From NCBI GenBank assembly GCA_963920665.1, contig OY987263.1, positions 42,195,218 to 42,259,217 of the forward strand: a DNA stretch of 64,000 nt, in the 5' to 3' direction. Under the pieces are notes generated by a model. That model was not told the DNA's origin. It saw only the letters and a list, made by a program, of their open reading frames with translations, and did no database searches. This stretch comes from Straminergon stramineum (Eukaryota; Streptophyta; Bryopsida; Hypnales; Calliergonaceae). The position numbers and the translations under genes are program-made. Numbering within the stretch: position 1 is the first letter of the stretch; every line of letters begins with the position of its first letter. This document shows, one piece after another, positions 48,258-58,515 of this stretch.

Positions 48258-51200
48258 ATGGGGAAGAAGACGTCGGAAGACGAAATGTTCGTGCCGGACA
48301 CGCCGCGCTCTTCCAAGACTCGCAAGCAGCTGTCGGCTCTGGACGTGACGCCCTCCTCGGGCGCCAGATCTGTGGACAACGGACGCGACACCGTTAGCCC
48401 GCGGGGTGTGGGGAAGAGTCCCCGCAGCGTCGGCAAGAACAACAACATGAAGCTGGACTTCAGCAGCTCCACGCCCGGAAAGGGTGGCGGCTCGCCCAAG
48501 CTCGAGAACGGCGATGGCGATCCGGAGTATGTGAACGCTGACATCACCGCTGACGAGCTGCGACAGATCGAGCAAGTGCTCCGGTCCTCCGAGCCAAGGT
48601 TGCAGGAGCTGTACAAGAAGGTCCGCCCCGCATAGCCCCCTTGAAATGTGTCCGTAGTTGCTGGACTGTTGACGTTTCTTTTGGCTGAAGTGGTGCACAC
48701 GAAACGCCGTGTGTATGTTCTGTGGGATAGAAATGTACCTGGGGTGCTCATTCCCGGGGGTGTTGTAGCATCTGAGTAGCACTACAAGCACATGCCTTTG
48801 CTACTTCTTGTGTGTATTTTATTTCCTAGTCGTTATCAAGACGTCTCAATTGTTGACTGGAGAGTATCATCACCTAGTAGGGATTCTCCCGATATCTTTT
48901 GATCGTCATCTTAACAGCACTCTTCCCACTTTTGACCGCAAATTTGTCCCTTTTTCTCTATGCAATGTCGTGGAAGTGACATGCATTACAGCCAGGAGTG
49001 CTGCTTAAAATCGAAATGTACTCGTGGTTTACATTGCGGGGGTGGGTAGTCGCACCTGAGCAACATTGCATTGCTCATGCCTGCGCTACTTATTTTTTGC
49101 ATTTTTGATTCCTCTGAAAACTGGGACCTCTTTAGTCTTACCATCTTGGGTCCCAACTTTTCTACTGTGATACATGGGTGGCTTGAATGTAGGACAGGTG
49201 TGCTACAGGCATTGAAAGTGTGGGAAGTGTGCTAGATATGCTAGAATCTCTTTTTAGAAAGGGTCAAAATATTGAGGTTTGGGTGTGTCCAATTGTTGGT
49301 TGAAGAGTGTTATTGTCCAGTGGAGATTTTCGGGCATTATTATTGGAGCATCACTCGTCTCCTTCTGATTTCAGGTTTCCGAGTCGTCGTTCAAGGACCA
49401 TGCTACCGTATTCGAGAATCTGCACTGGGATATTCTCAAGGAAACGGGGTACATGAGCTGGTTCGGGTTAGCGTTTACGCTTGCGGGCTATTTGAGTTAT
49501 CATTGCCAAACGGAGGCGAAATCTTCCGCAGGGGAGAGATGGTCCAGCCTACGGTCAGAGACGGACTTCATTATTGATCAACTGGATGAGCTCAAGCTGT
49601 GCCTGGAAGTGGACAATGATATGTACAAGATTGCTGCAGGGACGCTTCTTTATTGCTGTGCTGCAGTTCGGCTTTTGAAGAAGAAAAATCGCGGGTTAGC
49701 CTTTCATCCTAGATCTCAGAGTTCTATGGGAGAATCCTATGACAGTCTACAAGTGGTACCGGCAGTCATTATACGGAATAAGGAACAAAACGCAAACTAG
49801 AAGTAGCAAAGGCATGTGTGTTTAGTGGGAGGGAGTAGTGCTGCTCTGGTGATCCCCCCCCTGGGATGTATACCATTGATACATTCTCTCCGTCAGATAT
49901 ACAATCGGTGTCTCCGTAGCATCTCTCTTCCCTCTACAGCTGGCTACTCTCTATTTCTTAAGAACCTCCCTAAAATGTCATTCTGCAATATTCTGCACGC
50001 TGACCGCTCTATCATTACCTGTAGTTCACTTGTCTCCCGTTCGAACTGTGCCATTTTAGAAGAGTTGGGAAGCGAGGTGGTGTGAGTGAAGAGGATTGAG
50101 TGTAGCCTACTATTCTGGCCAGCTTTAAACCTCCGTGACTGAAAATTGTGGTTTTATTGGCAGGTGTTTGTGCTTTGCTTCAAGGAATTCAGTGGTGCCC
50201 GTGAAAGAGCAGATCGAGAACTCGATTGCGGAGCTGAAGAGCTTGCAAAAGAACATCACATTTGCCACATTGGCTGCAGTGGGGAACCGTGTTTCACAGC
50301 CGGTGACTGACGGAGGCTCCAGCACCAAACGCTCCGGACCTGAGCAATGGACTGCCAGTGTGGGCTTGGAGCCCCATGTTGCCACCGTGTGTGAGTTTGT
50401 GAAAAATAAAGGAATCTCTCTTGTAGGTATCCATGGCCAGGCTGGATTGGGGAAGACCACGCTTTTGAACGAGATTGTGGCGAAGGTTGAGAAAGAGGAG
50501 AAGCGTTTGTTTGCTTACATTGAAGTTGGGGAAGACCTCAAAAAGCTGCAAAGCTCCCTCCTTGAGCAGCTCGGGGGTGGGAAAAAGGAAATCACCAGTG
50601 TTGCACAGGGACGCAGTGCTCTGCTAGCTCAGCTTCGGAAGCTGAAAGAGAACAATAAGGTGGCAAGAATTGCTATTGATAATTTATATGATGTACGTCT
50701 GGTGGGTGAGTTTTTCCCTCACAGTCTAGGGAAGTTTTTGCCGGCGAACAGCTGTGTGATCATCACCTGCCCGTCTGTGGCCATTCTCAGCAAGGTGGAC
50801 CAGTTGTGTCGCCCTGCTATGCCGAACTACCACTACCTGCCTTACAAGCTGCCCTGCTTAGCTCCACAGCAAGCCAAGGCTCTTTTCATCTCCCATGCTG
50901 CTTCTGAGCCTGTGAATACTCTCTATTCCATCAATGGCATTTTCTCAAAGTATGGTGACCTTGCAAATCATTTCCTGCCTCTATGTGAGGGACTTCCCAT
51001 GGCACTGAAGGTGGTTGGGTCCTACTTCTCGAATCCTGCCAACCGGAGTGAAGAGAATTGGTTGGCTATTGGAAAGCGGATGAAGCAAGTGGCAGAGGAG
51101 ATGGATACATCTGAAGATCAGATGTTTGCCAAGTTGCTGGTGAGTTGCACTCTATTCTTTCCATGTTCTCGTGCAAATCAGAAACGTGAAAATGCTTTCT

Positions 51201-53241
51201 AGTTATCTTAGATGGCGCTTTGGGTTGCTGTTTGAGTTCCATTGCACTCTAACGAGTTGCTTTTGATTTTCCCTCTTTTATAAAGGTCATTTACGAAAAG
51301 TTAGGGCCAGCCCAAAAGGAGGCCTTCCTGGATATCGCAGCCTTTCTACGAGGGTGGGATTGGCGCACAGTAGAGCGTGTGGTTGGAAAACCACAGTTAG
51401 ACACTCTAGTGGACCAAGCCATGGTCAGTGCCAAGCTGAAGGACGCGGAGGGCACCAGTGGCATTTCACTTTACACACGGTATTCTGATAGGCCGTGGAA
51501 GTCGGAGATGGTCATGATGCACGAGCTCCTGTATGCTATTGCATGCAGGCGTGCAGCTGGGAATCGTGTCTGCTCAGAGGATCAGGCCCACTTGCCTGAG
51601 AGGCTCAAAATGGATGGTCCTGGAATGGTTAGTGGCTTGAACTTAAATTGATGATTCTGTTATCACTGATTAGTGGATTAGTGAAAGTTACTTGCTTAGA
51701 CTTTGGCCTTGAACAGCCATGAAGTGAACTTTGTCAGGTTCTTGCTTCAGTTGAATTTCTTACAGGAAGCAACATGCTTTTACTTATTTTTTTGAGTCAA
51801 TGTCTTGGAATGCAGGAATTGAGCGCTCTGCAAGGGTTGTCGTTGATCAGCTGTAAAGAGCCACTGCAAGGAACCATGCTTGAGAAAATGCAAGGCGCTA
51901 GAATTTTAATACTACACGACACAGGTGTGAAAGGCTACTGCACGAAGCCCCTCAACCAGCTCCAGTTCTTGTATTGGGGTCGCAGCAAAGTTGCCCCAGA
52001 CGTGCGAATCCCGTTTCAAATGGAGAGGCTTAAGAGACTGGAAATGTGCATTCTTCGGGCTGCAGAAATTGATCTCACCATCAGGGTATGCCTCTTTATA
52101 TCCTGTTTTGAGATACTTTCTTAAAAGTAGTCAGAAATATCAATGATTGGAACAAGGATTTACTTATTTTGACCCGTTTCCTTTTCTGATTCACTGCTTT
52201 CAAATGTCTAAACTTGACTCTACTTCTTGTATGTCGTGTCCTTGAAAATGCACGTGGCCCTTTCTGTTGCAGTTCCCGTCACAGCTGAAAGATCTCACTC
52301 TCATTGGGTGCAACAACATGGACGTGCTGCACGAGCACATCCTCCAATTGACTGGGCTACTGGAGCTTCACCTGATAGGGTGCAACAAGCTGCACGACCT
52401 GACAGCCGAGTTTGCTGAGTTGCGAAACTTGCGGAAGTTCAGGCTGGAAAATTGTTTGAGCATCCGGCACCTGCACAAGGCAATTGGTCAGCTGGCCAGC
52501 ATTCGAGAGTTGGACCTCTCAGGCTGCACCAACATCGCCACCCTCCCGACGGAGATTGGCAAAATCCAGACGCTTCTGAAGCTCAACCTCGTTCTCTGCA
52601 AGTGTCTGGTGAGACTACCTGCCGAGATTGGAAACCTCAAGAACTTGACACATCTCTACCTGGGCCAGTCCGGGATCACCTCTCTGCCATCCGAGGTTGG
52701 CAAGCTTCGGTCCCTTGAAGAGCTCTCCCTTACAGGTTGCGTCCGGTTGGAGAGACTGCCCCGGGAGATCGGTCAGCTCTCTTCTCTGCTGAGGTTGAAC
52801 TTGGGCTCATGCACAGGTATCAAGGAGCTTCCCTCAGAAATTGGCGGCATGGTGTCTCTGCAAAAGCTGGTGCTGAATTCATGCACAGCTTTGGCACGGC
52901 TTCCCGATGAGCTCTTCGATCTCAACAACCTGCAGTCTCTGGAGCTTGATTACATGAAGCTGTTGGCTCACTTGCCTGCGGAAATCGGCAACCTCAGCAG
53001 CCTCCAACGACTATCTCTCAACTGCTGTACCCGGCTCAACCGGTTACCCCCTGAAATCGGTAGCCTCCCGGCCCTGCAAGTGCTCAACCTCGTGGGCTGC
53101 ACTGGCCTCAAACCTGAGCTTCCCATGGAGATTCAGAAGCTGGCCAAGGAGAACTCTGTGTATGTACATAGGGAGGATGACACCGTCATCCTCGAGGGGC
53201 CTAACAACCCCAGTTTCAAGCTCTACAGTATGACCTACTGA
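48258..53241 (+). CDS. NB-ARC-LRR (NLR) immune receptor with unusual N-terminus
   Basis: Intracellular immune receptor by family. Exons: 48258-48620, 49375-49694, 50164-51139, 51286-51627, 51816-52085 and 52273-53241; they keep phase at every junction and give 1,079 aa. Residues 1-228 match no TIR, Rx-type coiled-coil, RPW8, kinase or hydrolase domain I can recognise: MGKKTS start (N-myristoylation pattern), a disordered Ser/Pro/Gly part, a helix, and hydrophobic stretches at about 147-163 and 206-220, followed by Cys229-Leu-Cys231. NB-ARC: P-loop GIHGQAGLGKTT (about 316-327), kinase-2 as RIAIDNLYD, IITCPS, GLPMALKVVGSYF, FLDIAAFL, and MHE (631-633) in place of MHD. Twelve regular ~24-residue LRRs of the LPxEIGxLxxL type fill exon 6. 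The weakest donor is exon 1 (AAG/GTCCGC). Without that splice, exon 1 would stop at 48635. Confidence 0.88.
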
Positions 53242-54327
53242 CGAATTTTCAGTGTTCTTCTCATCCTTGACGTTGGCAGACTGGGAGTGAGTGTGTTATT
53301 ACTGGACAGTGTTCGTGGATCAACAATTGCTCTTCCCCGAATATAGCATCATCTTCCTTTTGGCTATGGAGGTCTTATATCTCAGGTCTTGTGAGTGCAT
53401 CATAGTACAGGTACTATTATTACTACTATTATTTTTATTGGGTGGCTTTTTTCTCTCCCAGATTTAGGAATTTTTATACTGTAGATGTGAGAGTTGGACT
53501 CATTCTCTCCGTTGGAGGAGATTATAAGCACCCCCGGATGGTCATCTGAGGTTGTAGTTCCTACATCATTTAGTGAAAATAGGAGCAGGTCAGGAGGCGT
53601 GCTCATTCTTGTGATTGATGCCACAGGCTGGATAGTTGAAACAGCAGCTGCAGTGTAGTAGTATGGGCAGAAAAACACATCCTTCAGGTTTTTAGTTAAG
53701 TTAGAGAACTTGGAAACACAATCATCCATTTGTTTATTTTTCACTGGGATCCCGATGGCGCCACTATTTTTTAGCTGAAAAAGCATCCTTTACAACTCTG
53801 CTGTTTGTTCATAATTCAATGTACATGCTTTTTCCCATACCGGCTACTTTTGTTGTCGACGTTCCATGCATCTTCTCTTGTACAGTTCCTTACATTCAAA
53901 ATTAGACTTAAGTTAGTATCCCCGAAGCGTCACTGACATTGAATTGCAAAAGGGGTGTCTACTTTTGGAGAAATGGACAGAATCAGTGGAATGGTGACTT
54001 ACCAAATCATGTATTCATTCGTGTATCCAAAAATTCCTGAAATCTTGCGGAGCCCATTGAACGGCTTAGATGTTCACGTTGATTTGTACCAAATTAGAAG
54101 CATTCAGAAAACGTTATTTTTAGCTGATTGAAAGATACAGTCAAAATTACAATGGGAGGTTCTTTTTTCACTGTGGAAATTATGAATCTTCTTTAATTTT
54201 AAAAAAAAATTTTACAGAATTTTTAGAATTTGTGTAATTTTCGTGAAGTTTCAAAGTTAAGTCTTGAAGAATCTTTCACAACAACTCTGAACTGAAAGGA
54301 CAGGCCTATAGCTATGGAATTGATTCT
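53242..54327 (+). other. NLR 3' UTR and downstream intergenic DNA
   Basis: The first several hundred bases are probably 3' UTR. No canonical AATAAA is obvious, which is common in plants. The minus-strand frame at 53400-53786 has no known domain and is probably a shadow. Nothing else was recognised. Confidence 0.45.
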
Positions 54328-54580
54328 ATACTAAATAGTGAAATTAGGTTGCCCTACACTAATTTCTTGGCATTTGACACTGTATAAATATTTACTATTA
54401 TTCTACAAGAATGTTCTACTTTTGAATTACGTATTGTTGTAATTGGGACAGATGAAACTTGATGTGTACAAATGGAAATATATATAAATTTTTTTGTTGA
54501 TTTTGATATCTTGTAAAGTAACTTTCTTGAGATAAGGCATCCTAATTGTAAAGACAACCTAATTTCACTATTTAGTATAC
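54328..54580. mobile_element. MITE, AGTGAAATTAGGTTG family, copy 2
   Basis: Near-perfect terminal inverted repeats of about 25 bp: TACTAAATAGTGAAATTAGG on the left (54329 onward) and CCTAATTTCACTATTTAGTA on the right (ending about 54578). TA at each edge is compatible with a TA target duplication. It aligns with the older copy at 38631-38871. It lies about 1.1 kb after the NLR stop and is non-coding. Confidence 0.88.
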
Positions 54581-55219
54581 ACTATCCGATTTTTTTGACT
54601 AATTATACTGGATTATTTTATGATTGTTTTTAAAGAAAGAAACACATTTCTAGTCTATAAGTCATGAAATTCTCATAGTCTATTCTGAAAATTAAAATTA
54701 TTGTGAATTCTATAAGGGAAAAATGAAAAAATTCATACCAAATTTAAAAAAGGAAATCTCAAAAGATGTAATTTTTGTGCCATGGGGAATATAACAGTGT
54801 AGAAAATCTTGCAGTAAACATATTTACCATTTCCTCTCTAAACAGAACATCAACAGAACATCATCAGAAGATTATAATTATAGAACCAAAGTTCAAATTT
54901 TCAAAATGAATAATTTTAGAAAATTTTCAAGATTCCTAATTAGAGTAGAAAATGGACTTTATCAAATTCATCTTAGTAGTCAGGACTATATATTTATATA
55001 TATTCAAGAAAAGATCATTTTTCTGGTTGAAATTCTCCAAATATTTTCTAGTTTAACTATTGAAAATAGTTTCTATGCTTTCATAGTGAAACGTCAGTTC
55101 TATGTGAAATATGGACTTTAAAATTATATTCAAATTTTGTATTCTTTGTAAATGCTCTATCTTTGAGAATGAGAAATTTGAAATAGATTGTGAAAAAATG
55201 TAATTTAAATAGTTTTCGG
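54581..55219. other. AT-rich intergenic DNA
   Basis: No gene is supported; the single 71-aa frame has no recognisable domain. Confidence 0.5.
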
Positions 55220-55793
55220 TTAACCCTTAAGTGCTTCAACGCACATTTTTGGATGATGAACAGATTGGCATTGGAGTTTCATCCTTCTAATTACTTGGAT
55301 GAAAGTTATTCTAATTTATGGAGATACTTTATCAAGTTGCTATCATATCTAAGAGTTGGATTTGGTGTTACTAGAGTATATGTTTTTCTAAAATTACAAA
55401 TGTGCAAGGATGTCAAGTAGTCGACCAAGCCAAAATTGCATTGACTCTAGTTCAAAACTGGATTTGCCAGAATGAGGTCATAGATTTTAAGAATACAAAA
55501 TTTTCAAAAAATCACTATGTGAAGAGAACTTCATTTCAAATCCATTCCATACCAAAAAAATGATAAAATTTTGCTTGTAATCGAATTTAAAAGGAATCTT
55601 GAAATTTTCCTTTCAAAATTTATCAAAAATATTGGTGATAACATTGGTGAATCTAACCATACATATGAAATCTACAACTGAAAATCTACAAATTTCATTT
55701 GTAAATCAATTCCAAAATATGCTTTCAAATAGCACTTATAATGATTTTTCTCAAAGTCATTTTTGGAGATGAATCTGGATTTTTAGGGGTTAA
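55220..55793. mobile_element. TTAA-ended element, ~570-bp subfamily
   Basis: TTAA at 55220-55223 and 55790-55793 bounds the inverted ends CCCTTAAGTGC and TTTTTAGGGG. The interior aligns with 24788-25348. The frame at 55190-55420 is repeat-derived, since its relative at 24805-24987 encodes a similar string with stops elsewhere. Confidence 0.82.
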
Positions 55794-56084
55794 CTATTGT
55801 CTTTATATAATGAAGTAATCAGATTTTGGATTTCAAATATATGAAAACTAGTGTTTATCAATGGAAATTGTCTTTTTGTTTCAAAAAAACAAAAAAAACT
55901 AGTGTTTCCAATGAGTTTTTATGTGTTAAAGAAAATAGTGAAATAACGAAATTATTGAATTTTTTTAAGTGTGATGTGTGAAACTAATTATATAAATTAG
56001 AAAGTAAAATAGAATAATGTAGTTTTATTTCTAGAATTAATTTAAGTATAATGAACCTAAGGCTTACAAACATATAATTGTTCT
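55794..56084. other. Short AT-rich spacer
   Basis: Nothing is recognised between two TTAA-ended elements. Confidence 0.5.
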
Positions 56085-57287
56085 TTAACCCCTAAACTCC
56101 CCATATTCCCTCAGGGGACAAAATGGATTTGGATAGGCTCATGTAACCTAAATTTCTAAGATAATTTTATGAAATTTCATTTCAGGATAGAAAAAAACAT
56201 TAAATTTGAGGGAATATTAGAATTATTCTTATGATTGATGTTCAGGAGTAAAAGTCATGCTACAATAAGTTCAAAATGGAGGAGATTGGGCAACAAATAA
56301 TCCATAAAAACTTGAAATTCATTTTTAATTTATTTTCTCATAGATGACATTTCTGTCTATATGGAAAGCTTTGATTCATTCCATTTGGTTTAGTGATGTG
56401 CAAGTTATAGAGCTTCATGTTTTGAAGGTGGTCATAGAAACTTCATGAGAAAATATCATATTATTCTCAGTTTTTAATTCAATTTTCACAAAATTCAAAT
56501 GAAAAGTTCCTCAAGATTAAGTGTGCTTGCTAGAACAATTTCACCATTGGGATTACTGTGTTTCAATTTCATTTTAAAGCTATCCTACTTATGGGTCATT
56601 TTTGTAAAGAATTAGGGGAAAATTAGAACTTGTCTAAAATATGAAAAATTGTACAACTATTTTTGAAAATCTGAGAAAATTTCATTGTTGCCATTTTTTA
56701 TTATTAAAATAGTATTCTTGAGAAAATTTAGAAAAATACTATTGCAAAGGGAAGCTACACCTTTGAAACATTACTTCAAAGAGGAGTGTTGAAACATTAG
56801 GAAGAGTAACGTGCCTAAATCCAAGAAAATTAGATCAAGCTGATGAATTGTCCAAATGCAAAAATTAAATTATTCCAATGCCTAGGTGTCAATCAGACTT
56901 AAATGTACAGTATTGAAGATTGAGTTTTTTCTTCAATTTCATACCTATTTTTATATAAATTTTTTTAAAGAATGAAAATCACTTTCTTAAAAACTTTTTT
57001 TCAAGGATTTTCAACCCAAATCTTCAATAATTCAAAAATTTGTAGTGCAAAAATTTTAAGCTAAGAAGATTCAAAGTCAAATAATCTAATCAAGCAAGAT
57101 GCAAAAAAAAATTGTTTTCTTCATGTTGAATATAAATATCTTGCAATCTACAGAGTCAAAGTTTTGGGAACTATTTCACACATTCTTTCACTACTTTGGT
57201 GCAAGGTTGTGTGGTCATATACAAAAAATATTTAAAATTTCATTTGCACTTTGCAATAAAAATGGCAGTTTTGAGTGTTTCATTTAA
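56085..57287. mobile_element. TTAA-ended element, ~1.2 kb, abutting the next copy
   Basis: The left end is TTAACCCCTAAACTCCCCATATTCCCTCAGGGGA (TTAA 56085-56088). The right part ends AAAATGGCAGTTTTGAGTG, the inverse of the left part of 30466-31367, and shares the TTAA at 57284-57287 with the following copy. The right-hand CCCCTAAA terminus is eroded. The 62-aa frame near 57,099-57,287 is repeat-derived. Confidence 0.7.
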
Positions 57288-58216
57288 CCCCTAAAGTTCT
57301 TTGACTATGTTTTCACCACAAACGCTCCATAACTGCTATTTATAGCACAAGTATCAAATTTAAGAAAAAAAAACATTTTTAGATTCATGTAACCATAGGA
57401 TCTTGTAGTAAGTTGGTTTAAAAAGATGTGGAAAAAATTTCAGAAATTTCCATTGTGTGGATTGCAAGATATTAGCATTTGAAGTGATAAAAAACATTTT
57501 TTTGGCCCTTCAAAGAATCAGGCAACAACGCTTCAGAAGGTTACATTTGTATGAAAAATTGTCCAAAATGGTGGTGCATCTTTGGATTCATTCTTCAAGG
57601 CAAGTTGGCTATATGCTTGAAAAATTTCAAATCATTTGGAATTGTACAACATATAGGAAAAAAATAGTAAGTAGAAAGAAGTAGACAATGATTCAAAATA
57701 CTAAATTGTCAAGAATTTAATTATGGAATAAAAAAATGCCAATCCTAATGGTTGTAATGTTATAATAAACAATCTATGTCTATGATTTTATTTTTTTCCA
57801 AAAATATTCAAAATTGAGTGAAATAAAGGACTTCAAAGTTTATTTTAGAGTAGAAATTTTATTATTGCCCACAAACTAAAATTCCTCATAACTTTCATCT
57901 CCTTGATCAAAATGACACGATTCAAAGCTTTTCCCGTACATGTAGATCTAGAAAACCAATTTCAAATTTTTATTTTTGAAAAAAGGGATTTTTTTTTATC
58001 TGCCTTAGTTGCCCAAATTGAGAAACAAACAACGTTTTGCATCATAACTTTTCACTTGTACACTCAAATGAAATTAAATTTAGCACTCATGGAAGATATT
58101 CCTTGTCTACACAGTGCGAAAAAATTTCAGCCTAAATAAGTCAAATCTCTCCTCACATGTACTTGCCCAAAAAAGTTATGTTGCCAAAAACACAAGGCTG
58201 GTCCTTTAGGGGTTAA
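57284..58216. mobile_element. TTAA-ended element, CCCCTAAAGTTC subfamily, copy 1
   Basis: TTAA at 57284-57287 and 58213-58216; the ends are CCCCTAAAGTTCTTTGAC and GGTCCTTTAGGGG; 933 bp. It aligns along its whole length with 60379-61310: CATAACTGC/AAAACTGCC, AGGATCTTGTAGTAA, AGATGTGGAAAAAATTTCAG, TTGCAAGATATTA, GGAATTGT.CAACATATAGGA and TTATTTTTTTCCAAAAATATT. It is non-coding. Confidence 0.88.
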
Positions 58217-58515
58217 TGGAAGTAGCCTTGGGACTTCAATGGTTAAGGATCAAGTTCAAAATTGACCTTTGAAAATGACTTCAATAGATCAATAAGATAA
58301 CAATCTTTAAAAAACACCATAATTTAAACATAAAAAATTCTAAAAAAGAACTTACAAAGGTTACTAATATTCAATCTATAATTAATTTTAGAAGGAATTT
58401 CAAATTCTTTTTTCAATAATTATTGATATGGTTTGGTCTATACAATGGTACATCTTACCAAATAAATATGATCTAAAGGACATAATTTAAAACCTTTGTT
58501 TGAGGTAGAACAAGT
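58217..58515. other. AT-rich spacer
   Basis: No feature is recognised. Confidence 0.5.

Noticed and set aside
48258..48635. Stand-alone 125-aa gene
   Set aside because: The frame joins in phase to an exon at 49375 and on to the NB-ARC exon at 50164 through GT-AG sites, giving a continuous NLR. It is kept only as a possible intron-retention product.
47587..48791. Long minus-strand frames (139-262 aa) over the NLR leader
   Set aside because: They are low-complexity Arg/Ser/Leu-rich translations opposite GC- and pyrimidine-rich leader and exon 1. They match no family and are shadows.
49453..49800. Separate small gene upstream of the NB-ARC exon
   Set aside because: The acceptor TTTCAG at 49374 and the donor CGG/GTTAGC at 49694/49695 fit it as NLR exon 2; the stop at 49800 lies in the intron.
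53400..53786. 128-aa minus-strand frame downstream of the NLR
   Set aside because: It has no recognisable domain, lies in the probable NLR 3' UTR, and its start is not supported by any upstream context.
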